7,694 nt of DNA from Candidatus Saccharimonadota bacterium (GTDB lineage Bacteria; Patescibacteriota; Saccharimonadia; Saccharimonadales; Saccharimonadaceae), in assembly GCA_030528815.1 (NCBI GenBank), contig JAUMYE010000051.1:1-7694 (forward strand), read 5' to 3'. This document shows positions 1 to 6,639 of the stretch, piece after piece; positions within the stretch are counted from its first letter, which is position 1; every line of letters begins with the position of its first letter. A model generated the notes under the pieces. That model had not been told where the DNA came from, searched no databases, and saw only the letters and a list, made by a program, of their open reading frames with translations. The translations under genes were made by a program, and so were the position numbers.

Positions 1-2
1 CA

Positions 3-614
3 ATGAGATTGTTACCTCCAATGGGCGAATCCAATGAAGAGCTTATGAAGAGAATGCGCACCTATGCTTTGTCTCGTTATGGTAGACCACGCGCAGAAGT
101 AGAAGCAGAGATTGATGCACGTCTTGGTGTAAGTAGCGCAAGTGCTCCAAGTGCTCCAAGTGAAGATGTGGCTACTCCGGAAGTAAATGATATGCCAGCT
201 ATGCCAAGCGCTGCTCCTGTTACGTCTCCTGCTAAAGCAGATGCTGCCAAGCCAGCAAAGAAGACATTCCTGGAAAGATGGAAAGAGCATAAGAAGGAGA
301 TAACCGCTAATCCAAGTGCAGCTCCAGCTAAGGCTACAGCTCCTGCTCCTGTGGCAGCGCCGAAGCCTGTCGCTGCTCCTAAGAAGGCTCCAGCTGCGCC
401 CGTAGTTCCTACTCCTGTAGCTCCAGCTCCAGCTGCACCACAGACGGATGGTCTAAAGATTCAGCGTAATAGAATTCCGGATCTAACAGCTCAGCCAGCT
501 GCTCCAGCACCGGTAGCGCAACCACAACCTGAACCTAAACCGCAAACAATGCAAGTTGCGGGTGGTGGTCAGGTCCAGAATAGCGATGACGGTGTCGTCC
601 TACGCTGGCGATAA
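3..614 (+). CDS. C-terminal part of an Ala/Pro-rich-tailed protein, possibly a T4SS/conjugation-type ATPase (5' partial)
   Basis: The frame is open to the left edge and the first ATG (position 3) has no visible ribosome binding site, so this is probably the C-terminus of a longer protein. Visible residues 1-41 form a charged, probably helical segment containing SRYGRPRAEVEAEI (24-37). This resembles, from memory only, the C-terminal end of CPR proteins annotated as type IV secretion DNA-binding/VirB4- or TraD-like ATPases. Residues 45-83 are Ala/Ser/Pro-rich, 84-100 form a Lys-rich amphipathic patch (KKTFLERWKEHKKE), and 103-182 are a low-complexity Ala-Pro-Val-Lys region of APAP/AAPK type. 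The last 20 residues are Gly/Asp-rich and end in VVLRWR. The tail is probably disordered. No catalytic motif is inside the window, so the function is inferred weakly. The coding call is firm because frame and composition persist to a TAA followed by a hairpin. It is co-directional with gyrB but separated by 259 bp and a separate promoter. Confidence 0.75.
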   Translation: MRLLPPMGESNEELMKRMRTYALSRYGRPRAEVEAEIDARLGVSSASAPSAPSEDVATPEVNDMPAMPSAAPVTSPAKADAAKPAKKTFLERWKEHKKEITANPSAAPAKATAPAPVAAPKPVAAPKKAPAAPVVPTPVAPAPAAPQTDGLKIQRNRIPDLTAQPAAPAPVAQPQPEPKPQTMQVAGGGQVQNSDDGVVLRWR

Positions 615-626
615 GGTACTTTTAAA

Positions 627-654
627 ATAAAAAATCGAAGGGGGGATTTTTTAT
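627..654 (+). terminator. weak AU-rich hairpin after the first gene
   Basis: A 10-bp stem (627-636 with 645-654; core AAAAATC/GATTTTT) encloses an 8-nt G-rich loop, 12 nt after the TAA at 612-614. The T-run is the right arm of the stem rather than a tail beyond it, and the stem has a single G-C pair. It is therefore at best a weak intrinsic terminator, with matching A-run and T-run that could work in either direction. Confidence 0.35.
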
Positions 655-809
655 GCCTTGAGGAAAGTAATAATATATATGGATTTACGCGCTAGAAGGG
701 CGCTGAACGCGTTTAATGCGCAAAGACGTGTAGTTATAGCAAAATTTCTCAAAAGCCCCTCAAATGGGCTAATATTGGCTCAAAATGCAATTTTAAGATA
801 TACAAAAAC

Positions 810-838
810 TTGATTTTAAAGAGAAAAAACCTTATAAT
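810..838 (+). promoter_or_regulatory. gyrBA promoter
   Basis: The -35 TTGATT (810-815) and the perfect -10 TATAAT (833-838) are separated by exactly 17 bp. Transcription would start near 845, giving a gyrB leader of about 29 nt. The DNA between and upstream is A/T-rich. Further upstream (655-800) there are only short G/C hairpins (5-bp arms at 687-691/708-712 and 754-758/766-770) with no T-tract. I see no recognisable operator. Whether the promoter responds to supercoiling, as gyrase promoters do in well-studied bacteria, cannot be read from the sequence. Confidence 0.8.
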
Positions 839-864
839 TTAAGAGATAAATATAAACAAAAGTT

Positions 865-869
865 GAGGT
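865..869 (+). promoter_or_regulatory. gyrB Shine-Dalgarno
   Basis: GAGGT lies 4 nt before the ATG at 874. It fixes this start, because no alternative in-frame start with a comparable site lies upstream between the promoter and the ATG. Confidence 0.7.
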
Positions 870-873
870 AGCA

Positions 874-2868
874 ATGACTGCAAAAAAGGCTGATGGGGCC
901 GAAGAGTACAATGCGTCTGAAATTCAGGTTTTGGAAGGTTTGGAACCGGTGCGTAAGCGCCCGGGCATGTATATCGGCTCAACGGGTTATGATGGTCTAC
1001 ATCATTGTTTGAAGGAAATCGCTGACAACTCTATCGACGAAGCTATTGCTGGCTATGCAACGCAGGTTCGTGTAACTTTGCTTGCTGATGGCGGCTGTAG
1101 GGTCGATGATGATGGTCGTGGTATTCCTGTAGATATTCACCCAAAGACAAAATTGTCTGCACTCGAAACGGTTCTTACCGTTTTGCACGCAGGTGGTAAG
1201 TTCGGTGGTGGTGGATACAAGGTATCTTCTGGTCTTCACGGTGTAGGTTCGTCTGTCGTAAACGCACTTTCGAATCACATGATCGCAGAAGTTTACAAAG
1301 AGGGTAAAGTTCACCATATCGAGTTTGAACGTGGTAAAACCACTGTTCCTTTTGCTGTAACTGGCAAAACGGATAAGCACGGTACAAGCGTTACTTTCTA
1401 TCCAGATGAAACAATCTTTAAAGAGACCGTAACCTTTGATTACAAGTGGGTTGTAAACTACCTACGTCACCAGGCATATCTAACTAAAGGTATTATGACT
1501 AGTGTTTATGATGAACGTACTGGTCAGGCTGATAGTTTCTATTTTGAAGGTGGTATCAAGAGTTACGTTCGCCGCTTGAACGAGGGCAAGGAAGTTCTAT
1601 CTGATGATATCTTCTACGTTGAGAAATCTATCGAAGATAGCGTTGTAGAGCTTGCCGTTCAGTATAATGACACCTTTGCTGAAACGATGCGCCCATTCGC
1701 AAATAACGTTTTGACACCAGAAGGTGGTATGCATGTTGTCGGCTTCCGCACGGCTCTTAACCGCTGTTTGAATGATTATGCTCGTAAGAATGGTCTTCTT
1801 AAAGAGAAGGAAGACAACCTTACCGGTGATGACATTAAGGAAGGTTTGACGGCTGTCGTGCTTGTTAAGCTTCCAGATCCACAGTTCGAAGGTCAGACCA
1901 AGAACAAACTTGGTAACCCAGAAATTCGTGGTTATGTCGATAAGGTAATGAGCGAATATTTTGCTTACTATCTTGAAGAGCATCCAGATATTGCAAAGAA
2001 GATCGTAAATAAGGCTACCTTGGCCGCTCGTGCTCGCAAAGCTGCTCGTGCTGCTCGCGATAACGTTATTCGCAAGGGCGCTTTCGAAGGTTTGAATTTG
2101 CCATCGAAGCTTGCTGACTGTTCTTCTCGTGACCGTACTCAGTGTGAGCTCTTTATCGTAGAGGGTAACTCCGCTGCTGGTTCCGCAAAGGAAGGTCGCG
2201 ATTCAAAGATTCAGGCTATTTTGCCACTTCGCGGTAAGGTTCTTAATACCGAACGTGCTCGTCTAGATAAGATGTATGCAAACGCAGAAATCGTATCTCT
2301 AATCAAGGCACTTGGTGTTGGTATCGGTGATCAGTTTAATATTGATGGTCTTCGCTATTACAAGATCGTATTCATGACCGATGCGGATGTTGATGGTGCA
2401 CATATCTCAACTTTGCTTCTTACATTCTTCTTCCGCTATATGCCAGAAGTTATTAAGGCTGGTCACGTCTATCTTGCAAAGCCACCGCTATTCGGTCTTA
2501 TTAAGGGTACTGGTTCTGGTCGTAAGATTGAATATATCTATAACGAAGATGTTCTCGAAGCTACACTTACAAAGCGCATCGAAGAACGCCGTGCCGCTGG
2601 CACTAAGATTGATCCAGAAGCAGAGCGCTTCAAACAGGCGGGCTATACCGCTCAGCAGCGCTTTAAGGGTCTAGGCGAAATGGATGCCGCTCAGCTTTGG
2701 GAGACAACTATGAATCCAGAAAAACGTACTCTTATCCGTGTAAATATTGAAGATGCTGAAAAAGCTGACGCAATCTTTACGAAGCTTATGGGTAACGAAG
2801 TTAACCTACGTAAAAACTTTATCCAAACGCGTGCAGCGTCGGTCGATTTGGACGATTTGGACTTCTAA
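874..2868 (+). CDS. gyrB: DNA gyrase subunit B
   Basis: ATPase subunit of DNA gyrase, the type IIA topoisomerase (A2B2) that introduces negative supercoils using ATP. The N-terminal GHKL ATPase fold shows EIADNSIDEA (48-57, with the expected catalytic Glu48 and Mg-binding Asn52), DDDGRGIPV (78-86), and the ATP-lid/glycine motif from LHAGGKFGGGG to GLHGVGSSVVNAL (104-132). The transducer domain follows. The TOPRIM domain has EGNSAAGS (from Glu430), PLRGKVLN and the metal-binding TDADVDGAH with Asp503, Asp505 and Asp507. The C-terminal motif QRFKGLGEM starts at Gln595. At 664 residues it is the short, Gram-positive-like form, without the roughly 170-residue insertion of E. coli GyrB. GyrB rather than ParE is supported by linkage to a gyrA that carries a GyrA box. 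It has its own promoter and Shine-Dalgarno and is the first gene of a two-gene operon. It is intact, with all expected catalytic residues. Confidence 0.98.
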   Translation: MTAKKADGAEEYNASEIQVLEGLEPVRKRPGMYIGSTGYDGLHHCLKEIADNSIDEAIAGYATQVRVTLLADGGCRVDDDGRGIPVDIHPKTKLSALETVLTVLHAGGKFGGGGYKVSSGLHGVGSSVVNALSNHMIAEVYKEGKVHHIEFERGKTTVPFAVTGKTDKHGTSVTFYPDETIFKETVTFDYKWVVNYLRHQAYLTKGIMTSVYDERTGQADSFYFEGGIKSYVRRLNEGKEVLSDDIFYVEKSIEDSVVELAVQYNDTFAETMRPFANNVLTPEGGMHVVGFRTALNRCLNDYARKNGLLKEKEDNLTGDDIKEGLTAVVLVKLPDPQFEGQTKNKLGNPEIRGYVDKVMSEYFAYYLEEHPDIAKKIVNKATLAARARKAARAARDNVIRKGAFEGLNLPSKLADCSSRDRTQCELFIVEGNSAAGSAKEGRDSKIQAILPLRGKVLNTERARLDKMYANAEIVSLIKALGVGIGDQFNIDGLRYYKIVFMTDADVDGAHISTLLLTFFFRYMPEVIKAGHVYLAKPPLFGLIKGTGSGRKIEYIYNEDVLEATLTKRIEERRAAGTKIDPEAERFKQAGYTAQQRFKGLGEMDAAQLWETTMNPEKRTLIRVNIEDAEKADAIFTKLMGNEVNLRKNFIQTRAASVDLDDLDF

Positions 2869-2872
2869 GGAG
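2867..2872 (+). promoter_or_regulatory. gyrA Shine-Dalgarno overlapping the gyrB stop
   Basis: AAGGAG spans the last two bases of the gyrB TAA and lies 9 nt before the gyrA ATG at 2882. This implies co-translation from one mRNA. It also supports the far-upstream start of gyrA, which matters because the protein has an unusual N-terminal extension. An ATG at 2875 reads only a few codons before a stop and is not a competing start. Confidence 0.8.
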
Positions 2873-2881
2873 AAATGAGAA

Positions 2882-5608
2882 ATGCCAAAGAAAGATGATG
2901 ATAAGATTTTAGGAAACACTCCAGATAGCTCTGGAGAAGAAGATAGCAAGGTTGGAAACGTTCCTGATAGCGCTGACGATAAAGGCGTAGATGAAACTAT
3001 GGGTACAACCAATCCCGACGAGAATGCCGAAGAAATTGACGAGGTTCTCGAAGAAGTTAAGGTTGGTGATCTTGTAGCAAAGAAGGGTGCAGATGGCGTA
3101 GAAGAGTTGACGGTTGAAAACGTCATGGAAGATAGCTTCCTTCGCTACTCAATGTCCGTTATTATCGACCGCGCTTTGCCAGATGTTCGTGATGGTTTGA
3201 AACCAGTACACCGCCGTATTCTATACGCAATGGAAAAGAACGGCTGGAAAGCCCCACACGCAACAGTCAAGTCTGCTCGTATTGTTGGTGAAGTAATGGG
3301 TAAATACCACCCACACGGCGATTCTTCGATTTATGATGCAATGGTAAACCTTGCTCAGCCTTGGAAAGAGCGTTATACGCTTGTTGAAGGTCAGGGTAAC
3401 TTTGGTTCCATGGATGGTGATGAGCCAGCTGCTTCTCGTTATACTGAGGCTCGCATGGACAAGGTTGGTTCCGCACTTCTTGCAGATATCGATAAGGAGA
3501 CAGTAGATTTCCGCGATAACTTCGATGGTACAGAGAAGGAGCCTGTAGTTCTTCCAGCAGCAGTACCAAATATCTTGCTCAACGGCCAGATGGGTATTGC
3601 AGTTGGTATGGCAACAAATATTCCACCACATAACCTTGCTGAAGTTGTCGATGCAACAGTTGCTCAGATTGATAACCCAGACATTACTCTTAAAGAATTG
3701 ATGAAGTATGTTAAGGGTCCAGATTTCCCAACTGGTGCAGAGGTATATGGCGGCGCACCAATGATTCAGGCTTACGAGACTGGTCGTGGTTCCGTTACGA
3801 TTCGTGCTGTTACTCACATTGAAGAGCGCAAGAATGGCCGCTTTAACATTGTAATTACAGAAGTGCCTTATGGTATGAGCAAGGAAGGCTTTGTTGATAA
3901 GGTTCGTGAGCTTGTTCTCGCTAAGAAACTTGATCATATTGCTGATGCTCGTGACGAATCTGCACGCGGTAAAATCCGTGTTGTCGTTGAACTAAAGAAG
4001 GACGCCTTCCCAAAGAAGATCTTGAACCAGCTCTACAAACTTACTGGTCTTCAGACAACCTTCCATTACAATGTTTTGGCACTTGTAAATGATGGCCGTG
4101 TACCAAAATTGCTCGGTTTGAAAGACATTTTGGCAGAGTTTATTAAGCACCGACAAATTGTTATTCGCCGCAGGACAGAATTTGAGCTCAAGAAAGCTAA
4201 AGATCGTGCTCATATCTTGGAAGGTTTGAAGATTGCTCTAGATAACATCGATGAAGTTATTAAGACAATTCGCGAATCTTACGATGATGCCGATAAGCAG
4301 CTTATGTCGAAATTCGGTCTTAGTGAGATTCAGGCAGCCGCTATTCTTGCAATGCAGCTTCGCCGTCTCCAAGGACTAGAACGCGACAAGATTGAAGCAG
4401 AACTCAAAGAATTGCATGAGCTTATCAAGAAACTCGAAGCAATTCTCGCTGACGAAAACGAAATTCTACGCGTTATCAAGGAAGAACTCCTTGTTATGAA
4501 AGAGAAGTTCGGTGATGAACGTCGCAGTAAGATCTTTAATCATGAACTTGGTAAGTTTGCCGAAGAAGATTTGATTCCTGATGAAGAAAGCGTAGTCTTG
4601 CTAACCGCCGAAGGTTATGTAAAGCGTGTTCTTCAGAGCGACTTCAAGAAGCAGAACCGTGGTGGCAAGGGTCGCCGTGGTATGACAACTAAGGAAGAGG
4701 ATGTCATCGATACAATTGTGACTGCAAACTCACATGATTTCATGATGTTCTTCACAAACCAGGGTAGAGTATTCCGCATCAAGGCTTACGAAGTTCCACA
4801 GAGCTCACTCGTTGCTAAGGGTACAGCTGCAGTCAATCTTTTGAATCTACATCCAGAAGAAAAGATTACGGCCATGATCAAGCAAGGTACTGAGGCTGGT
4901 GATGATGGATTCCTATTCATGGCAACTCTCAAGGGTACTATCAAGAAGACACCAGTTAAGGATTATACAAATATCCGTACGAATGGTTTGATTACAATCA
5001 AGCTCGATGATGGTGATGAACTTCGCTGGGTACGTGGTACGACTGGAAATAATGAAATAATTATTTCTACATCTGCTGGTCAGGCTGTTCGCTTCAACGA
5101 AGACGAAGTTCGCCCAATGGGTCGTGCAGCACGTGGTGTACGTGGTGTACGTCTCCGTCCAAACGATACTGTTGTTGGTATGGACGTTGTAACTGATCCA
5201 GAGAACCAGAAGTTGATTGTTATCTCGACTAAGGGTTATGGCAAGATGACGGCTGCTACAAACTTCCCACCACACAAGCGTGGCGGCGTAGGCGTAAAGG
5301 TCGCTGCTATTACAAGCAAGACTGGCCCAATTGCAGCAGTTCATACTTTGGATCCAGAAGCCGAAGAGATTATCATGATGTCTACAAGCGGTCAGGCGAT
5401 TCGTGTAGCAGTGAAGGATATTCCAACGCTAGGACGCGCAACACAGGGCGTACGTATCATGAAGCTCAATGATGGTGATTCTGTAGCTTCGATTGGTATT
5501 ATTCCAAAAGATGAGCCAGAAGAGGAATCTGAGGCTAGCGAGGCTAAAGAGGCAGACAAAAAGGCCGAGAAGCCAGCTAAGACTACTAAGCTCAAGAAAG
5601 CTGAATAA
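2882..5608 (+). CDS. gyrA: DNA gyrase subunit A, with acidic N-terminal extension
   Basis: DNA cleavage-religation and wrapping subunit of gyrase, partner of the preceding gyrB. Residues 1 to about 78 are a highly acidic extension with no counterpart in E. coli GyrA, where the conserved core begins at about residue 13. The winged-helix/tower core follows: RALPDVRDGLKPVHRRILYAM, then KYHPHGDSSIYDAMV (141-155) and AASRYTEARM with catalytic Tyr187 (E. coli Tyr122). Quinolone-region residues are of the sensitive type, Ser148 and Asp152 (E. coli Ser83 and Asp87). A long coiled-coil/C-gate region occupies about 423-545. The C-terminal beta-pinwheel begins with the GyrA box QNRGGKG (591-597), which identifies GyrA rather than ParC. 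The last 35 residues are acidic then Lys/Ala-rich, probably disordered. At 908 residues it is longer than E. coli GyrA (875), mainly because of the N-terminal extension. It starts 13 nt after gyrB. Confidence 0.98.
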   Translation: MPKKDDDKILGNTPDSSGEEDSKVGNVPDSADDKGVDETMGTTNPDENAEEIDEVLEEVKVGDLVAKKGADGVEELTVENVMEDSFLRYSMSVIIDRALPDVRDGLKPVHRRILYAMEKNGWKAPHATVKSARIVGEVMGKYHPHGDSSIYDAMVNLAQPWKERYTLVEGQGNFGSMDGDEPAASRYTEARMDKVGSALLADIDKETVDFRDNFDGTEKEPVVLPAAVPNILLNGQMGIAVGMATNIPPHNLAEVVDATVAQIDNPDITLKELMKYVKGPDFPTGAEVYGGAPMIQAYETGRGSVTIRAVTHIEERKNGRFNIVITEVPYGMSKEGFVDKVRELVLAKKLDHIADARDESARGKIRVVVELKKDAFPKKILNQLYKLTGLQTTFHYNVLALVNDGRVPKLLGLKDILAEFIKHRQIVIRRRTEFELKKAKDRAHILEGLKIALDNIDEVIKTIRESYDDADKQLMSKFGLSEIQAAAILAMQLRRLQGLERDKIEAELKELHELIKKLEAILADENEILRVIKEELLVMKEKFGDERRSKIFNHELGKFAEEDLIPDEESVVLLTAEGYVKRVLQSDFKKQNRGGKGRRGMTTKEEDVIDTIVTANSHDFMMFFTNQGRVFRIKAYEVPQSSLVAKGTAAVNLLNLHPEEKITAMIKQGTEAGDDGFLFMATLKGTIKKTPVKDYTNIRTNGLITIKLDDGDELRWVRGTTGNNEIIISTSAGQAVRFNEDEVRPMGRAARGVRGVRLRPNDTVVGMDVVTDPENQKLIVISTKGYGKMTAATNFPPHKRGGVGVKVAAITSKTGPIAAVHTLDPEAEEIIMMSTSGQAIRVAVKDIPTLGRATQGVRIMKLNDGDSVASIGIIPKDEPEEESEASEAKEADKKAEKPAKTTKLKKAE

Positions 5609-5614
5609 ATAACT

Positions 5615-5656
5615 AAAAGCCACTCCGTATATATTACGGGGTGGCTTTTTTGTTTT
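5615..5656 (+). terminator. gyrBA intrinsic terminator
   Basis: Seven nucleotides after the gyrA TAA, a 15-bp stem (5615-5629 with 5635-5649, one G-T wobble) closes a 5-nt loop. A T-tract follows (T6, G, T4, to 5656), partly overlapping the A-T base of the stem. This is a very strong rho-independent terminator. The matching A-run on the left arm may also give some termination from the opposite strand. Confidence 0.95.
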
Positions 5657-5670
5657 CAGAAGCGTAGGCT

Positions 5671-5695
5671 TTAGCTTGCGATTTTGGCAAGCTAA
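5671..5695. repeat. hairpin repeat, copy 1
   Basis: Perfect 9-bp inverted repeat TTAGCTTGC/GCAAGCTAA around a 7-nt loop (5680-5686). It is 22 of 26 identical to copy 2, which lies 54 bp downstream, and most differences fall in the loop. No T-tract follows on either strand, so it does not look like an intrinsic terminator. Confidence 0.75.
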
Positions 5696-5724
5696 TACAC
5701 CTTAGCGTTATTGGCCTATCTAGA

Positions 5725-5749
5725 ATAGCTTGCGGATTTCGCAAGCTAA
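5725..5749. repeat. hairpin repeat, copy 2
   Basis: Perfect 9-bp inverted repeat TAGCTTGCG/CGCAAGCTA (5726-5734 with 5740-5748) around the 5-nt loop GATTT. Compared with copy 1 the stem is shifted inward by one extra G-C pair and loses the outermost T-A pair. The stem is therefore preserved while loop bases differ. It resembles a small REP-like palindromic unit; its function is unknown. Confidence 0.75.
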
Positions 5750-5908
5750 TGAATATATATAATAAATTATTTGTGGTAAGGAAGAGTGGGGCAATATATA
5801 TAAAGTAGCAATCAGTGGATAATGACTGCTAATTGTTGTTAAAAATAATAAAATAGGGGTAAGCGGAATAAAAATGATTGTTGTAAAAATAAAGTAAACA
5901 GAGGCAAG

Positions 5909-5937
5909 AAAAAGCGCCACACATTGAAGCGAGGCGC
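5909..5937 (-). terminator. probable terminator of the minus-strand gene
   Basis: On the minus strand, starting 14 nt after the TGA stop at 5952-5954, GCGCC and GGCGC (5933-5937 with 5914-5918) form a 5-bp all-G/C stem. The loop is 14 nt and a T5 tract (5909-5913) follows directly. The short stem and long loop make it moderate rather than strong. Its position supports TGA being a real stop. Confidence 0.6.
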
Positions 5938-5951
5938 GAAGATGAGGAAGA

Positions 5952-6497
5952 TCAGTTTTTGATTCTGTAAACCTGGCCGGTAATAGTCTGAAAAGCGTAT
6001 GAGGTAATCATGGAGACGATTCTATCTGTCTGAACGTATCCGCCTGCGCCATAGACAACACAATCTCTTGCGATTTTTTCGTCAATAAACTCTTTGTCGA
6101 CAACGTGGTCATGAAGACATCCGGAGCTATTGTTGTGCGCATAATCGTAATAGATGCCATCTACATAGAAACTGTAGATATTGGCGTCTACGAAATGGCT
6201 AGCATTGACGTCGATAGTGATTGTGCCTTTACCGGCTTCAGGATAGATCTGGTTTCCGGTAAGAGTAATGATCCCGCCCTTAAAGATATCGTATTCCAGG
6301 CCGTCCAGTTCGAGCTGCAGGGCAGTTGTAGTGTGATTTTCCTCCATCTTGGAGATATAGGCAACTACGGGCTCCTGAGCGTCCTTCTGGGCGTTTTTAA
6401 GCCATTCCTGAGCAAGCTTAGGGTCGCTTGTGACGTCTTCGCGGTAACGGAATGCTTTGACGCGGCAAGGCAAGGTAGGGGTTTCTATTCTTTTCAA
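5952..6497 (-). CDS. unrecognised 181-residue protein
   Basis: I do not recognise this protein. The start is TTG at 6497: AGGAGG (6505-6510) lies 7 nt upstream at ideal spacing, and a near-consensus promoter precedes it. It ends at TGA. There is no signal peptide or membrane segment, so it is probably cytoplasmic. Residues 20-57 look helical and charged. From about 58 onward, alternating hydrophobic/polar runs suggest a mainly beta domain: LQLELDGLEYDIFKGG at 60-75, GTITIDV at 91-97, and an aromatic stretch around IYSFYVDGIYYDYAH at 107-121. C127-x-H129-x-H131 and Cys146 could bind a metal, but this is only a pattern. Codon use differs from its neighbours: all five prolines are CCT or CCC, whereas gyrB and gyrA mostly use CCA, and CTG leucines appear in a cluster. 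This hints at transfer. It is convergent with gyrA, divergent from the DUF212 gene, and a self-contained transcription unit. Coding status is well supported; function is unknown. Confidence 0.8.
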   Translation of the reverse strand: MKRIETPTLPCRVKAFRYREDVTSDPKLAQEWLKNAQKDAQEPVVAYISKMEENHTTTALQLELDGLEYDIFKGGIITLTGNQIYPEAGKGTITIDVNASHFVDANIYSFYVDGIYYDYAHNNSSGCLHDHVVDKEFIDEKIARDCVVYGAGGYVQTDRIVSMITSYAFQTITGQVYRIKN

Positions 6498-6504
6498 TTC
6501 AATT

Positions 6505-6510
6505 CCTCCT
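6505..6510 (-). promoter_or_regulatory. strong Shine-Dalgarno for a TTG start
   Basis: On the minus strand this reads AGGAGG within GAGGAGG, 7 nt before TTG at 6497. It is the best ribosome binding site in the window. It selects the TTG start, since no in-frame ATG or GTG lies nearby with a comparable site. Confidence 0.8.
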
Positions 6511-6559
6511 CGTAGATAAAGATCGTTATCGTCTCTGAGTAGAGCGATGAACGCGTATT

Positions 6560-6587
6560 ATTATACCATCAACTCCGCAATAGTCAA
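6560..6587 (-). promoter_or_regulatory. promoter of the minus-strand gene
   Basis: On the minus strand, -35 TTGACT (6582-6587) and -10 TATAAT (6560-6565) are 16 bp apart. Transcription would start near 6553, giving a leader of about 55 nt. This is close to consensus. It is divergent from the DUF212 promoter, with -10 boxes about 70 bp apart. Confidence 0.75.
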
Positions 6588-6610
6588 TATGAGAGGGAAA
6601 TGCATAATAT

Positions 6611-6622
6611 ATATTGCAATAT
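6611..6622. repeat. 12-bp perfect palindrome in the divergent promoter region
   Basis: ATATTGCAATAT is a perfect dyad where the -35 of the DUF212 promoter should lie. It could be a small operator, or chance in A/T-rich DNA. Confidence 0.4.
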
Positions 6623-6633
6623 TATATATATGC

Positions 6634-6639
6634 TATAAT
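6634..6639 (+). promoter_or_regulatory. -10 box of the DUF212 gene, possibly leaderless
   Basis: A perfect TATAAT ends only 6 nt before the ATG at 6646, so the expected start of transcription falls on or beside the A of the ATG. No clear -35 is at 17 bp; TTGCAA (6614-6619) is only 14 bp away. No Shine-Dalgarno precedes the ATG. Confidence 0.55.

Larger units (their letters stand above)
5609..5951. other. A+T-rich spacer between convergent gyrA and the minus-strand gene
   Basis: This 343-bp stretch holds the gyrA terminator (5615-5656), two related hairpin repeats (5671-5749), and an A+T-rich stretch with two copies of AATATATATAA (5752-5762 and 5793-5803). It ends with a terminator-like hairpin for the minus-strand gene (5909-5937). 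A reverse-strand open frame at 5720-5920 is hydrophobic only because the DNA is A+T-rich. It has no Shine-Dalgarno and begins inside the terminator hairpin, so I do not call it. I see no tRNA or convincing small-RNA promoter here. Confidence 0.6.

Noticed and set aside
687..770. Short G/C hairpins upstream of gyrB as a riboswitch or small RNA
   Set aside because: Stems are only 4-5 bp, no T-tract follows, and they lie upstream of the gyrB promoter, so they would not be in the gyrB mRNA.
3299..3340. Possible quinolone-resistance substitution in GyrA
   Set aside because: The key positions are the sensitive-type Ser148 and Asp152, so no resistance change is seen.
3221..3937. 238-codon reverse-strand open frame inside gyrA
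   Set aside because: Lies wholly within a strongly conserved gyrA region; composition (many Asn, Cys, Trp, Ile) is typical of antisense reading of a real gene, with no start signals.
5814..5822. DnaA-box-like TTATCCACT on the minus strand in an A+T-rich spacer (possible oriC)
   Set aside because: A single near-match with one mismatch and no cluster of boxes or dnaA gene nearby; expected by chance.
5720..5920. 66-codon hydrophobic minus-strand open frame
   Set aside because: GTG start without Shine-Dalgarno, begins inside the terminator hairpin of the preceding gene and runs through the hairpin repeat; hydrophobicity follows from A/T-rich DNA.
6105..6515. 136-codon plus-strand open frame overlapping the minus-strand gene
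   Set aside because: No promoter or Shine-Dalgarno on the plus strand, and it overlaps the antisense of the minus gene's own ribosome binding site. The opposite strand has complete expression signals.
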